Below are positions 1 through 7,799 of a stretch of 42,612 bases of DNA, piece by piece. Below the pieces are notes generated by a model that saw nothing but the letters and a program-made list of their open reading frames with translations, had not been told where the DNA came from and searched no databases. The position numbers and the translations under genes were made by a program. Positions within the stretch are counted from its first letter, which is position 1. The number at the start of each line of letters is the position of its first letter. Source of the stretch: Methylobacterium haplocladii (lineage in GTDB: Bacteria > Pseudomonadota > Alphaproteobacteria > Rhizobiales > Beijerinckiaceae); assembly GCF_007992175.1 (NCBI RefSeq), contig NZ_BJZT01000017.1:1-42612 (forward strand). The letters run 5' to 3'.

Positions 1-1
1 G

Positions 2-271
2 GTTCTGGTGACGATGGAGGAGGGGTCGGTCGGCGGCTTCGGGGCGATGGTGCTGCACCTGCTTGCAGGCCGCGGCGCGCTCGATGCGGGCAAGGTCCGG
101 GTCCGGACGATGACGCTGCCCGACAGCTTCCAGGACCACGACAAGCCCGAGAAGATGTACGCCGAGGCCGGCCTCGACGCGGATGCCATCGTCAGGACCG
201 TCAAGGCCGCGTTGCCGACAGGCAAAGTCTCCGGCGAGCCGGCAGTCGTGGGCCTCGCCGGCCGCCGCTGA
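2..271 (+). CDS. dxs: 1-deoxy-D-xylulose-5-phosphate synthase, C-terminal end (partial)
   Basis: The frame is open from the window edge, so only the last ~89 residues are present. They match the end of the transketolase C-terminal domain of DXS: a [12 protein letters not shown] segment, then [14 protein letters not shown] and [17 protein letters not shown] is the cytosolic thiamine-diphosphate enzyme that joins pyruvate and glyceraldehyde-3-phosphate to start the MEP isoprenoid pathway, which supplies hopanoids, carotenoids and ubiquinone. The ThDP and catalytic parts lie outside the window. In many alphaproteobacteria dxs is followed by tlyA; here an inverted sodC lies between them. Confidence 0.93.
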   Translation, partial: VLVTMEEGSVGGFGAMVLHLLAGRGALDAGKVRVRTMTLPDSFQDHDKPEKMYAEAGLDADAIVRTVKAALPTGKVSGEPAVVGLAGRR

Positions 272-283
272 TCGACGGTACCC

Positions 284-307
284 CCTCTCCCCGCAAGCGG
301 GGAGAGG
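284..307. repeat. Palindromic repeat of the CCTCTCCCCGC type
   Basis: A perfect 11-base inverted repeat (284-294 and 297-307) with two unpaired bases, between the convergent dxs and sodC ends. Related palindromes occur at 3027-3054 and 14921-15052, so this looks like a dispersed extragenic palindrome rather than a gene-specific site. There is no T-tract on either side, so it is not a classical intrinsic terminator, though it could protect or attenuate 3' ends. Confidence 0.7.
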
Positions 308-343
308 CAATGCGCGGCTGCGGCCGCCGCAAACTCCAAGAAA

Positions 344-880
344 CTACTTGATCACCGAGCAGGCGACGCGGGGACCAGCGCCGCCGATCGGCTGGGCGGT
401 GTGATCGTCCTCGTTGGCGTGGATGATCAGGGCCGAGCCGTCGCCGTCCTTGAGGCTGTCTTCGCCGGTGAGCGCCATCTCGCTCGTCACCTCGCCATTG
501 GCCGAGCCGTCGGCGTTGGCGAAGAGGTTCGGCAGGTCGCCCTCGTCGGGACCGTCGGCGTTGAGCAGGCCGTGCGCGCGCTTGTCGTGGTTGACGTGCG
601 CCTTCGACTTCTCGAACTTTTCCGGGTCCGAGCAATCGCCGACGGCGTGGAAATGCAGCCCGTGCCAGCCGGGCGCGAGGCCGCCGGCCTGGATCGTCAC
701 GCGGAGCACCAGGGCGTTCGCGCCGTCGCGGATCGTGATCTTCCCGATCGGCTCGTTCTTGCCGTTGACGATCGGGCTCTCGAAGGTCTGGACGGGGACG
801 GGCGCTTCGTCCTTCTTGTCCTGTGCGATCGCAGGCAATGCGAGGCCCGCGAGCACGAGGGCGGCCGGTATGCATCTCAT
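344..880 (-). CDS. sodC: Cu/Zn superoxide dismutase, exported
   Basis: 178-residue protein with a Sec signal peptide (residues 1-20, ending PAIAQ), so it should act in the periplasm, dismuting superoxide to oxygen and peroxide. Copper ligands are visible as H76 and H78 in GLHFH and H154 in LIIHAN; H95 should bridge both metals, and C83 and C174 can form the conserved disulfide. Zinc ligands H103 and D115 (GDLPN) are present, but the position usually held by the third zinc histidine, three residues before that Asp, is D112 (GPDEGDLPN). The ATG at 880 is preceded by an AGGAG ribosome site. It is transcribed away from tlyA and toward dxs. The family call is firm; full zinc occupancy is uncertain. 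Confidence 0.92.
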   Translation of the reverse strand: MRCIPAALVLAGLALPAIAQDKKDEAPVPVQTFESPIVNGKNEPIGKITIRDGANALVLRVTIQAGGLAPGWHGLHFHAVGDCSDPEKFEKSKAHVNHDKRAHGLLNADGPDEGDLPNLFANADGSANGEVTSEMALTGEDSLKDGDGSALIIHANEDDHTAQPIGGAGPRVACSVIK

Positions 881-988
881 CGGGTGACTCTCCTTCACGT
901 GACGGGCTAGGTAGGGGGCATGTGGGCTCGCAGACAGGGGCAGCCGGCAACACCTCACCCTTTCCCCGGATCCGACGACGTGCTTGCG

Positions 989-1735
989 ATGACGGCCGAA
1001 CGACAGCGCGCGGACCGGCTGCTGGTGGAGCGCGGCCTGTTCGAGAGCCGCGCCCGCGCCGTCGCCGCGATCCGGGCCGGCCTCGTCACCGCCGATGGCC
1101 GGACGGTTGAGCGCCCCGCGGATCTCGTGGCACCGGACGCCCGGATCGAGGCGAGCGCGCCGCATCCTTACGTCTCGCGCGGTGGCCTCAAGCTCGCGGC
1201 GGCGCTCGACGCCTTCGGCTTCGATCCGCGCGAAAGAACCTGCCTCGACATCGGCGCCTCGACCGGCGGCTTCACCGACGTGCTGCTGCGGCGCGGCGCC
1301 CGCCACGTCACCGCCCTCGATGTCGGACGCGACCAGCTCCACGCCTCGTTGCGGGCCGAGCCCCGCGTGACGAGCCTGGAGGGCACCGACATCCGCGGGC
1401 TCGACGCCGCCGCGCTCGGACGGGCGCCGGATCTCGTCACCATCGACGTCAGCTTCATCGCGCTGCGCCTCGTTCTGCCGGCGGCGGTCGCGCTGATGGC
1501 CGACGCCGCCGCGCTGGTGGCGCTGATCAAGCCGCAATTCGAGGCCGGGCGCGACCGGGTCGGCCGCGGCGGCATCGTCCGGGACGAAGCCGTCCACGCG
1601 GCGGTCTGCGACGAGGTCCGGGCCTGTCTCCAAGGGCTCGGGCTCGACGTCCTCGACGTCGTCCCCTCCCCCGTCGAGGGCGGCGATGGCAACCGCGAAT
1701 TCCTGATCGGCGCAGGCAAGGGCACCAACACGTGA
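989..1735 (+). CDS. tlyA: TlyA-family rRNA 2'-O-methyltransferase
   Basis: 248 residues: an N-terminal S4 RNA-binding domain (about 5-65, beginning ADRLLVERGLFESRARAVAA) and a FtsJ/RrmJ-type methyltransferase domain with SAM motif I CLDIGASTGGFTDVLL and motif IDVSFIAL. Characterised TlyA enzymes methylate cytidine ribose in 16S and/or 23S rRNA; the older label 'hemolysin' is historical. The ATG at 989 is chosen because the S4 domain starts directly after it; there is no good ribosome site, and GTG at 980 is a possible alternative. The stop overlaps the next gene's GTG by four bases (1732-1735), indicating translational coupling. Confidence 0.92.
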   Translation: MTAERQRADRLLVERGLFESRARAVAAIRAGLVTADGRTVERPADLVAPDARIEASAPHPYVSRGGLKLAAALDAFGFDPRERTCLDIGASTGGFTDVLLRRGARHVTALDVGRDQLHASLRAEPRVTSLEGTDIRGLDAAALGRAPDLVTIDVSFIALRLVLPAAVALMADAAALVALIKPQFEAGRDRVGRGGIVRDEAVHAAVCDEVRACLQGLGLDVLDVVPSPVEGGDGNREFLIGAGKGTNT

Positions 1736-2991
1736 CCGAGGGTTCGAGCGAGAGCGTCGCCATCACGCGCCTCGGCGCGCGCGGCGACGGGCTGACCGCC
1801 GATGGGCTGGCGGTGGCCGGCGCGCTGCCCGGCGAGCGGGTCTCGGTCCAGCGCGAAAACGGCCGGGCGCGGCTGCTCGCCGTCGAGCTGCCCTCCCCCG
1901 ACCGGATCGATCCGTTCTGCCCGTATTACGGGGAGTGCGGCGGCTGCGCCGTGCAGCACCTCGCGCCCGAGCCCTACGCGGCCTGGAAGCGCGGCATCGC
2001 CGAGCAGGCGCTCTCCCAGGCCCATATCGATGCGGAGCTGCTGCCCCTCGTCGACGCGCACGAGGCGGGACGGCGTCGGATCACCCTGCATGTCCGCCGC
2101 GTCGACGAGGTCGCGCGGGCCGGGCTGATGGCGGCGCGCAGCCACGCGCTCGTGCCGATCGACAACTGCCCGATCACCGTGCCGGAGCTGCATCGCGCGC
2201 CGAAGGTCGCCGAAGCGCTCGCCGAGCATCTCGGCCGCGGCTCCAAACCCCTCGACGTACAGGCGACGGCCACCGAGGCCGGCCTCGACGTCGATATCCG
2301 CGGCCACGGTCCGGTGAGCGACAAGGCGCGCATCGCCCTCACCCGGCTCGCGGGCGACCTCGGCCTGGCGCGCCTCGCGCTGCATGGCGACATCGTCGTC
2401 GAGCTGCGCCCGCCGACGCTACCCTCGGGCGCGGCGCGGCTGATGCCGCCGCCCGGCGGCTTCCTCCAGGCGACGCAGGCCGGCGAGGCGTTGCTGACGG
2501 CCCTCGTCGTCGGTGCGATGGACAAGCGCGTGAAGCGCGTCGTCGACCTGTTCGCCGGCTGCGGCCCGTTCGCGCTCGCGCTGGCCCGTACGGCCGACGT
2601 GCTCGCGGTGGAGGGCGACGAGGCGGCCTTGCGCGGCCTCGACCGGGCCGCCCGTGCGATCCCAGCCCTACGCCGGATTACGCCCGAGCGCCGCGACCTC
2701 TTCCGCCGTCCGCTGCTGCCGATCGAGCTCGACCGCTTCGACGCCGTGGTGTTCGATCCGCCCCGCGCCGGCGCCCAGGCTCAGGTGCGCTGGCTCGCCG
2801 AATCCAAGGTGCCCCTCGTCGTCAGCGTCTCCTGCGATCCCGGCACCTTCGCCCGGGACGCCGCAACGCTGATCGCGGGCGGCTACCGGCTGGAGCAGGT
2901 CACGCCGGTGGACCAGTTCCGCTATTCCGGCCATGTCGAGCTGGTCGGCGTGTTTCGGCGCGAGGCGGTGCCGAAGAAGCGACGGCTGTAG
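1732..2991 (+). CDS. TrmA/RlmC/RlmD-family RNA 5-methyluridine methyltransferase
   Basis: 419 residues. An N-terminal TRAM-like RNA-binding region (about 1-55) is followed by an iron-sulfur cluster motif with C63, C69 and C72 (CPYYGECGGC) and probably C146. The Rossmann domain has the SAM motif VVDLFAGCGPFAL, the FDPPRAGA motif and the catalytic nucleophile C368 in SVSCDPGTF. It should transfer a methyl group from SAM to C5 of a uridine in 23S rRNA or tRNA; family sequence alone does not fix the target. The start codon is GTG inside the tlyA stop (GTGA), so the two RNA-modification genes form an operon. Confidence 0.9.
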   Translation: MTEGSSESVAITRLGARGDGLTADGLAVAGALPGERVSVQRENGRARLLAVELPSPDRIDPFCPYYGECGGCAVQHLAPEPYAAWKRGIAEQALSQAHIDAELLPLVDAHEAGRRRITLHVRRVDEVARAGLMAARSHALVPIDNCPITVPELHRAPKVAEALAEHLGRGSKPLDVQATATEAGLDVDIRGHGPVSDKARIALTRLAGDLGLARLALHGDIVVELRPPTLPSGAARLMPPPGGFLQATQAGEALLTALVVGAMDKRVKRVVDLFAGCGPFALALARTADVLAVEGDEAALRGLDRAARAIPALRRITPERRDLFRRPLLPIELDRFDAVVFDPPRAGAQAQVRWLAESKVPLVVSVSCDPGTFARDAATLIAGGYRLEQVTPVDQFRYSGHVELVGVFRREAVPKKRRL

Positions 2992-3026
2992 GACCGGTTC
3001 CAGCAAATCGAATCGCATTGCGTGCG

Positions 3027-3054
3027 CCCCTCGCCCCGCTTGCGGGGAGAGGGG
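3027..3054. repeat. Palindromic repeat, second copy
   Basis: Arms CCCCTCGCCCCGC (3027-3039) and GCGGGGAGAGGGG (3042-3054) pair over 13 bases with one mismatch. It is closely similar to the copy at 284-307 and lies between the convergent methyltransferase and SRAP genes. Confidence 0.65.
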
Positions 3055-3098
3055 GATGCGCGCCACCGATCCTCCATCTGTTTCGGCCGGAATGCGCC

Positions 3099-3845
3099 TT
3101 AAAGCAGGCTCCCCTGCCCGCTATCGTTACTCGTCCCCGGCGCCGCCGCGCGGGGCTTCGGCGCCGGCCTGGCGACAGGCTCGACGAGGCCCGCGTCGTC
3201 GTTCCGGGCGTTGTTCACGCGGTCGCCGACCTGCACCATCGTCAGCCAGTCGTCGGGACAAGGCCGGCACAGACCGATCACGTCGCGCGGCTCGTTGCCC
3301 ACCGTATCGAGCCAGCCGCCGATCGCCTCGGGCGACAAAATCGCCGGCATGCGCTCGTGGATCGCCGAGAGCGTGCCGTTGGCCCCGCAGGTGACGATGG
3401 TGGCCGTGTCGACCTCCGAGCCGTCGGCGCTCGACCAAGTCTCCCACAGGCCGGCGAGCGCCATCGGCGCACCGTCTGCGCGACGGATCAGGAACGGGGT
3501 CTTGGTCGCTCCTTTGCCCATACCTTCGCGCCGCCACTCGTAGAAGCCGTCGGCGAGGAAGACGCAGCGGCGGTGGCGCAGCGCGCCCCGGAACGTCGGC
3601 TTTTCGGCGAGCGACTCGACGCGGGCGTTGAAGATCAGCGGGAAATCCGCCGGATCCTTCAACCACGTCGGCCAGAACCCCCAGCGTACCAGATGGAAGT
3701 GCCGCGCGCCGTGCTCGGCCGTCACGATCGGCACGGGCTGGGTCGGCGCCACGTTGTGGCGGGCCGGGAAGTTCGGTGTCTCGGCGTAGTCGTAGAACCT
3801 CCGAAAGATCTCGGGGCTCAGGCTGATGACGTAGCGACCGCACAT
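3099..3845 (-). CDS. SOS response-associated peptidase (SRAP, HMCES/YedK family)
   Basis: 248 residues starting MCGRY. After removal of Met1 the catalytic C2 forms a thiazolidine DNA-protein crosslink with abasic sites in single-stranded DNA, shielding them during replication. The other active-site residues of the family are visible: N73 (IFNAR), E103 (GFYEW) and H163 (HERMPAIL). The upstream in-frame ATG at 3881 is rejected because Cys must be residue 2. The C-terminal ~25 residues are Pro/Ala/Ser-rich and probably disordered. I found no GTTC-N7-GTTC LexA site upstream, so SOS control is not supported here. Confidence 0.93.
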   Translation of the reverse strand: MCGRYVISLSPEIFRRFYDYAETPNFPARHNVAPTQPVPIVTAEHGARHFHLVRWGFWPTWLKDPADFPLIFNARVESLAEKPTFRGALRHRRCVFLADGFYEWRREGMGKGATKTPFLIRRADGAPMALAGLWETWSSADGSEVDTATIVTCGANGTLSAIHERMPAILSPEAIGGWLDTVGNEPRDVIGLCRPCPDDWLTMVQVGDRVNNARNDDAGLVEPVARPAPKPRAAAPGTSNDSGQGSLL

Positions 3846-4147
3846 CGGCTGGATATGGGCGCGCTGCGGCCGGCGGATCAAGCCGCAGATGCGCCGCGCT
3901 TCCCGCCGGTCCCGCGGCCCGCCGGTCGCCGAGGATTGTATCCGGCCGGAATGCTCCCCGAAGAAGCGCGGCCGTACTGATCAGGCCATCGGATTGCGGT
4001 GGCGGATATTGACGTCGCGGGCGTTTCGGCAGGTGCCTTCGCCAAAAAAGGCCGTATTGTCCTGGGATCCGAAGCAGGCGCACGCGTGAGGTGCATCACG
4101 GATCGCGGGCGCTCGCACCGATGACGCGGACGGACAGGGAAGCACCG
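3846..4147. other. Divergent intergenic region before the radical SAM triplet
   Basis: About 300 bases between the SRAP gene and the first radical SAM gene. It must hold both promoters. I see a TTGACG at about 4010 without a convincing -10, an A-run at 4045-4050, and no EcfG-type promoter, LexA box or recognisable cobalamin riboswitch (no GCCACTG-type B12 box). No credible small gene seen. Confidence 0.5.
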
Positions 4148-5815
4148 ATGCCGGATCAGTCTCACGCCGTGACGCGCGTCCTGATGGTCTTTCCCCGCTT
4201 CAACGCCAACTCGTTCTGGAATTTCGCGGAAGCCTGCGAGGTCAAGGGGGCCAAGGCGGCGGCCCCGCCCCTCGGCCTGATCACCGTGGCGGCGCTGCTT
4301 CCGGAGCACTGGTCCACCCACCTGATCAACCGCAACACGGGCGACCTCACGGACGACGACATCCGCGGTGCCGACGTCGTGTTCACCGGCGGCATGCTGC
4401 CGCAGGAACGCGACACGATGGAGATCATCCGGATGTGCCGGCGGCTCGGCGTGCCGGTCGCGGTCGGCGGCCCGTCCGCGACATCGACGCCGGAGATGTA
4501 CGAGGAGGCCGATTTCGTGGTCGGCGGCGAGGCGGAGGGGATCATCGGCGAGTTCGTCGCGGCCTGGGAGCGCGGCGAGCGCAGCGGCCGCCTCATGGCG
4601 CCGAAATTCCAGGCCGACGTCACCAAGACACCGATCCCGCGCTACGACCTGCTCAAGTTCTCCGATTATCTCTTCGTCGGCGTGCAGTTCTCGCGCGGCT
4701 GCCCGTTCACCTGCGAGTTCTGCGACATCATCGAGCTCTACGGACGTGTGCCGCGCACCAAGACCACGCCGCAGATGCTGGCAGAGCTCGATCGGCTGAT
4801 GGCGCTCGGCTACCGCGGCCACGTCGATTTCGTCGACGACAACCTGATCGGCAACAAGAAGGCGGTGAAGGCCTTTCTGCCGCACCTGATCGAGTGGCAG
4901 AAGGCGCGGGGCTACCCCTTCAAGTTCACCACCGAGGCCTCGCTCAACCTCTCCGACGATCAGGAGTTGCTCGGTCTGATGGCGAAGGCCAACTTCTTCC
5001 TGGTGTTCTGCGGCATCGAGAGCCCGGACGAGGAGACGCTGGTCGCCACCTCGAAGAAGCAGAACACCCGCCGCTCGATCAGTGAGAGCGTGCACCGCAT
5101 CTACGACGCCGGCATCGCCGTGACGGCCGGCTTCATCATCGGCTTCGACACCGAGAAGGGCAGCATCAGTAAGCCCATGACCGGCTGCATCAGCGACACC
5201 GCGGTGCCGCTCGCCGTCGTCGGCCTGCTGACCGCCCTGCCGAATACGCAGCTCTCGCGCCGCCTGCGCAAGGAGGGCCGGCTGTTCAAGGATTTCACGG
5301 CCCACAGCGAGGACCCGGGCGACGCGAGCACGGCGGGATTGAACTTCACGACCCTGCGGCCGCGCCGCGAGATCCTGCTCGATTTCCGCGAGACGGTGGC
5401 CGCGGTCTATGCGCCGGACGCCTTCTTCGCGCGCGTGCGGACGGTGGGGCGCAAGCTCGGGAAGCAGAAGCTGCCGGAGCTGAAGGTGAACTGGCGGCTC
5501 GCGGCCTACGATCTGCGCTCGTTCCTGCGCACGGTCTGGCGCATCAACACCCGCCATCCGGAACTCGCGCGTCACTTCTGGGGCACGCTGTGGGAGACGG
5601 CCCGCCACAACCCGCGGGCGCTCGAGGTCGTGGTGACGAACATCATCGTCTACCTGCACCTCTACCCGTTCTCCCGCTACGTGGTCGGCGAGATCGACGG
5701 AGCGCTGCAGCGGATGGAGTCCGGCCGCTTCGTCGAGCCGCTGCCGCTGCCCGCCCCGGCCAACAGCGACGTCACGCCCGACTTCAAGGCGGGCAAGCGT
5801 CTGGCGGTCGCCTGA
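4148..5815 (+). CDS. B12-binding radical SAM protein, paralogue 1 of 3 (HpnP-like, DUF4070 type)
   Basis: About 555 residues. N-terminal cobalamin-binding Rossmann domain (about 8-150: VLMVFPRFNANSFWNF, PPLGLITVAALLP, VVFTGGMLPQ, VAVGGPSATSTPE), then a radical SAM barrel with [4Fe-4S] ligands C185, C189 and C192 (RGCPFTCEFCDIIELYG), and a C-terminal DUF4070-like region ending in an aromatic-rich stretch (HLYPFSRYVV). Relatives include HpnP, the hopanoid C-2 methylase, so methyl transfer to an unreactive carbon of a lipid is the leading guess; the substrate is not known. The B12 domain lacks the DxHxxG motif (INRNTGD instead). ATG 4148 is preferred over ATG 4121 because an AGGGAA-like ribosome site precedes it. 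This is the most divergent of the three copies: DASTAGLNF has Ser where the others have Cys. Confidence 0.88.
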   Translation: MPDQSHAVTRVLMVFPRFNANSFWNFAEACEVKGAKAAAPPLGLITVAALLPEHWSTHLINRNTGDLTDDDIRGADVVFTGGMLPQERDTMEIIRMCRRLGVPVAVGGPSATSTPEMYEEADFVVGGEAEGIIGEFVAAWERGERSGRLMAPKFQADVTKTPIPRYDLLKFSDYLFVGVQFSRGCPFTCEFCDIIELYGRVPRTKTTPQMLAELDRLMALGYRGHVDFVDDNLIGNKKAVKAFLPHLIEWQKARGYPFKFTTEASLNLSDDQELLGLMAKANFFLVFCGIESPDEETLVATSKKQNTRRSISESVHRIYDAGIAVTAGFIIGFDTEKGSISKPMTGCISDTAVPLAVVGLLTALPNTQLSRRLRKEGRLFKDFTAHSEDPGDASTAGLNFTTLRPRREILLDFRETVAAVYAPDAFFARVRTVGRKLGKQKLPELKVNWRLAAYDLRSFLRTVWRINTRHPELARHFWGTLWETARHNPRALEVVVTNIIVYLHLYPFSRYVVGEIDGALQRMESGRFVEPLPLPAPANSDVTPDFKAGKRLAVA

Positions 5816-5820
5816 AGCGT

Positions 5821-5847
5821 GCCGATCCGGGTGGTCGCAGGATCGGC
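5821..5847. repeat. Inverted repeat between radical SAM genes 1 and 2
   Basis: Perfect 8-base arms GCCGATCC (5821-5828) and GGATCGGC (5840-5847) around an 11-base loop, five bases after the first radical SAM stop. No T-tract follows, so it could be a processing or stabilising hairpin or an operator rather than a strong terminator. Confidence 0.45.
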
Positions 5848-5922
5848 GCATTCGCGCCGCACTGTGTGGCGATCGGGAATGGGCTATGAGGCTCACGCCA
5901 CCGTGAATGGACGGGACTCAGG

Positions 5923-7602
5923 ATGACGACCGGACTGCCCGAACTCTCCGCCGTCGAAACCGGGCCCGCGACGCGCGTCCTGCTCGTCTTCCCGAAGTTC
6001 AACCCGAATTCGTTCTGGAGCTTCAAGGAGCCCTGCGAGTTGCAGGGCAACAAGACCTCGACGCCGCCGCTCGGCCTGATCACCGTCGCCGCGATGCTGC
6101 CCGCGCACTGGCATGTTCGGCTGATCGACCGCAACGCGCAGGAATTGTCGGAGGCCGACCTCGACGCCGCCGACGTCGTCTTCACCGGCGGCATGCTCCC
6201 GCAGGAGCCGGACGCCATCAAGGTGATCCGGATGTGCAAGGCCCGCGGCGTCCCGGTCTGCGTCGGCGGCCCTGCCCCGACGTCCAGCCCGCAATATTAC
6301 GAGGAGGCCGATTTCCAGGTCCTCGGCGAGGCCGAGAGCGTGATCGACGAGTTCATCGCCGCCTGGGAGCGTGGCGATCGCTCGGGCCGGTTCGTCGCAC
6401 CGCGTTTCCAGGCCGACGTCACGAAGACGCCGGTGCCGCGCTACGACCTGCTCGACTTCTCGAACTACCTCTATATCGGCTTGCAGTACTCGCGCGGTTG
6501 CCCGTTCACCTGCGAGTTCTGCGACATCATCGAGCTCTACGGCCGCAAGCCCCGCACCAAGGCGGCGCCCCAGGTCCTGGCCGAGCTTCAGCGGCTGTAC
6601 GACCTCGGCTATCGCGGCCATGTCGACTTCGTCGACGACAACCTGATCGGCAACAAGAAGGCTGTGAAGCTTTTCCTGCCCGAGCTGATCAAGTGGCAGG
6701 AGGCGCACGGCTACCCGTTCCAGTTCTCGACGGAGGCCTCGCTCAACCTCTCCGACGATCAGGATCTCCTCAACCTGATGCGGATGGCGAACTTCTTCGT
6801 GGTGTTCGTCGGCATCGAGACGCCGGACACCGACACCCTCAACCAGACACAGAAGAAGCAGAACACCCGCCGCTCGATCGCCGAGAGCGTCCACCGCATC
6901 TATGCCGCCGGGATCTTCGTCACCGCGGGCTTCATCGTCGGGTTCGATTCCGAGAAGGGCAGCGTGGCGCAGGCGATGGCCGAGTGCGTGCGCGACACCG
7001 CGATCCCCTCCGCCATGGTCGGCCTGCTGACGGCCCTGCCGAACACCCAGCTCCAGCGCCGCCTGGAGCGCGAGGGGCGCCTCTTTTCCGAATACTCGCG
7101 GGTCTCCACCGAGACGGGCGACCAGTGCACGGCGGGCCTGAACTACGTCACCAGCCGCCCGCGCCGCGAGATCCTGGAGGATTACCGCCGGGTGCTCGCC
7201 GAGGTCTACGATCCGCGGGTGTTCTTCGAGCGGGTGCGTTTCGTCGGCCTCGCGCTGAACCGCCCGGTCTTCGCGGCGGCGAAGCCCTCCTGGCCGAAGA
7301 TCTTTCGTGATCTGCGCTCGCTCGGGCGGATCTGCTGGCGGATGACCCTGCGCCGGCCGGAACTCGCCGGCCATTTCTGGGGCACCTTCTTCCTGATCCT
7401 GCGGCGCAACCCGCGGGCGCTGGAGGCGGCGATCATGAACATGGTGCTCTACCTGCACCTCTATCCGTTCTCGCACTACGTCATCGCGGAGCTCGACCGG
7501 CGCATCGCCGCGATCGACGACGGCACCCATTTCGATCCGCCGGTGATGCCGGCCAACACGCAGGAATCCTGCGCGACCAAGCCGCTCGCCGCCGTCGCCT
7601 GA
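5923..7602 (+). CDS. B12-binding radical SAM protein, paralogue 2 of 3 (HpnP-like, DUF4070 type)
   Basis: 559 residues with the same architecture as its neighbours: cobalamin-binding domain about 18-160 (VLLVFPKFNPNSFWSFKEP, VVFTGGMLPQEP), radical SAM cluster ligands C193, C197 and C200, then SAM-barrel segments FVDDNLIGNKKAVK, STEASLNLSDD, VFVGIETPD, KKQNTRRSIAESVHRIY and LLTALPNTQLQRRL. The B12 domain carries IDRNAQE in place of DxHxxG. A Cys in DQCTAGLNY and the C-terminal tail KPLAAVA are shared with copy 3. The 107-base gap from copy 1 and an unpaired hairpin there leave open whether it has its own promoter. Likely a cobalamin-dependent methylase; substrate unknown. Confidence 0.88.
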   Translation: MTTGLPELSAVETGPATRVLLVFPKFNPNSFWSFKEPCELQGNKTSTPPLGLITVAAMLPAHWHVRLIDRNAQELSEADLDAADVVFTGGMLPQEPDAIKVIRMCKARGVPVCVGGPAPTSSPQYYEEADFQVLGEAESVIDEFIAAWERGDRSGRFVAPRFQADVTKTPVPRYDLLDFSNYLYIGLQYSRGCPFTCEFCDIIELYGRKPRTKAAPQVLAELQRLYDLGYRGHVDFVDDNLIGNKKAVKLFLPELIKWQEAHGYPFQFSTEASLNLSDDQDLLNLMRMANFFVVFVGIETPDTDTLNQTQKKQNTRRSIAESVHRIYAAGIFVTAGFIVGFDSEKGSVAQAMAECVRDTAIPSAMVGLLTALPNTQLQRRLEREGRLFSEYSRVSTETGDQCTAGLNYVTSRPRREILEDYRRVLAEVYDPRVFFERVRFVGLALNRPVFAAAKPSWPKIFRDLRSLGRICWRMTLRRPELAGHFWGTFFLILRRNPRALEAAIMNMVLYLHLYPFSHYVIAELDRRIAAIDDGTHFDPPVMPANTQESCATKPLAAVA

Positions 7603-7799
7603 CAGCAGCATCGTACGACTGAAAATCGTCGTCCGATGACTGCATTCCGTGTCTCCAAGTCCTCACTCCGCCGCATTTGGCGGCGACGAAACGGTATCGG
7701 CTTCCTCGGAAGCTGATCTGTCGGCAGGCGGGCCTGCCCGAGGATTGAAGAGGCCCGTCGCCCTCCCCGCATTGGGACGGACGATGGGATGATACGGAG

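Noticed and set aside
344..1633. Long minus-strand open frame that includes the sodC sequence at its end
   Set aside because: Only the last 178 residues are a recognisable protein with a signal peptide and ribosome site; the rest is antisense to tlyA and Arg/Ala/Gly-rich.
3846..3900. SOS box controlling the SRAP gene
   Set aside because: No GTTC-N7-GTTC or GAAC-N7-GAAC pattern in the upstream interval.
1935..3980. 681-residue plus-strand open frame
   Set aside because: Low-complexity Arg/Ala/Pro sequence in an alternative frame of the rRNA methyltransferase and antisense to the SRAP gene; a GC-rich shadow.
3846..4147. Possible cobalamin riboswitch before the B12-dependent genes
   Set aside because: GGTGCC-like bits are present, but no B12 box or ordered stems were found; the intervals at 5816 and 7603 also lack it.
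3878..5896. 672-residue minus-strand open frame opposite the first radical SAM gene
   Set aside because: Mirror of a conserved coding region, rich in Arg, Asp, Val and Leu; similar mirrors lie opposite the other two radical SAM genes. High GC keeps antisense frames open.
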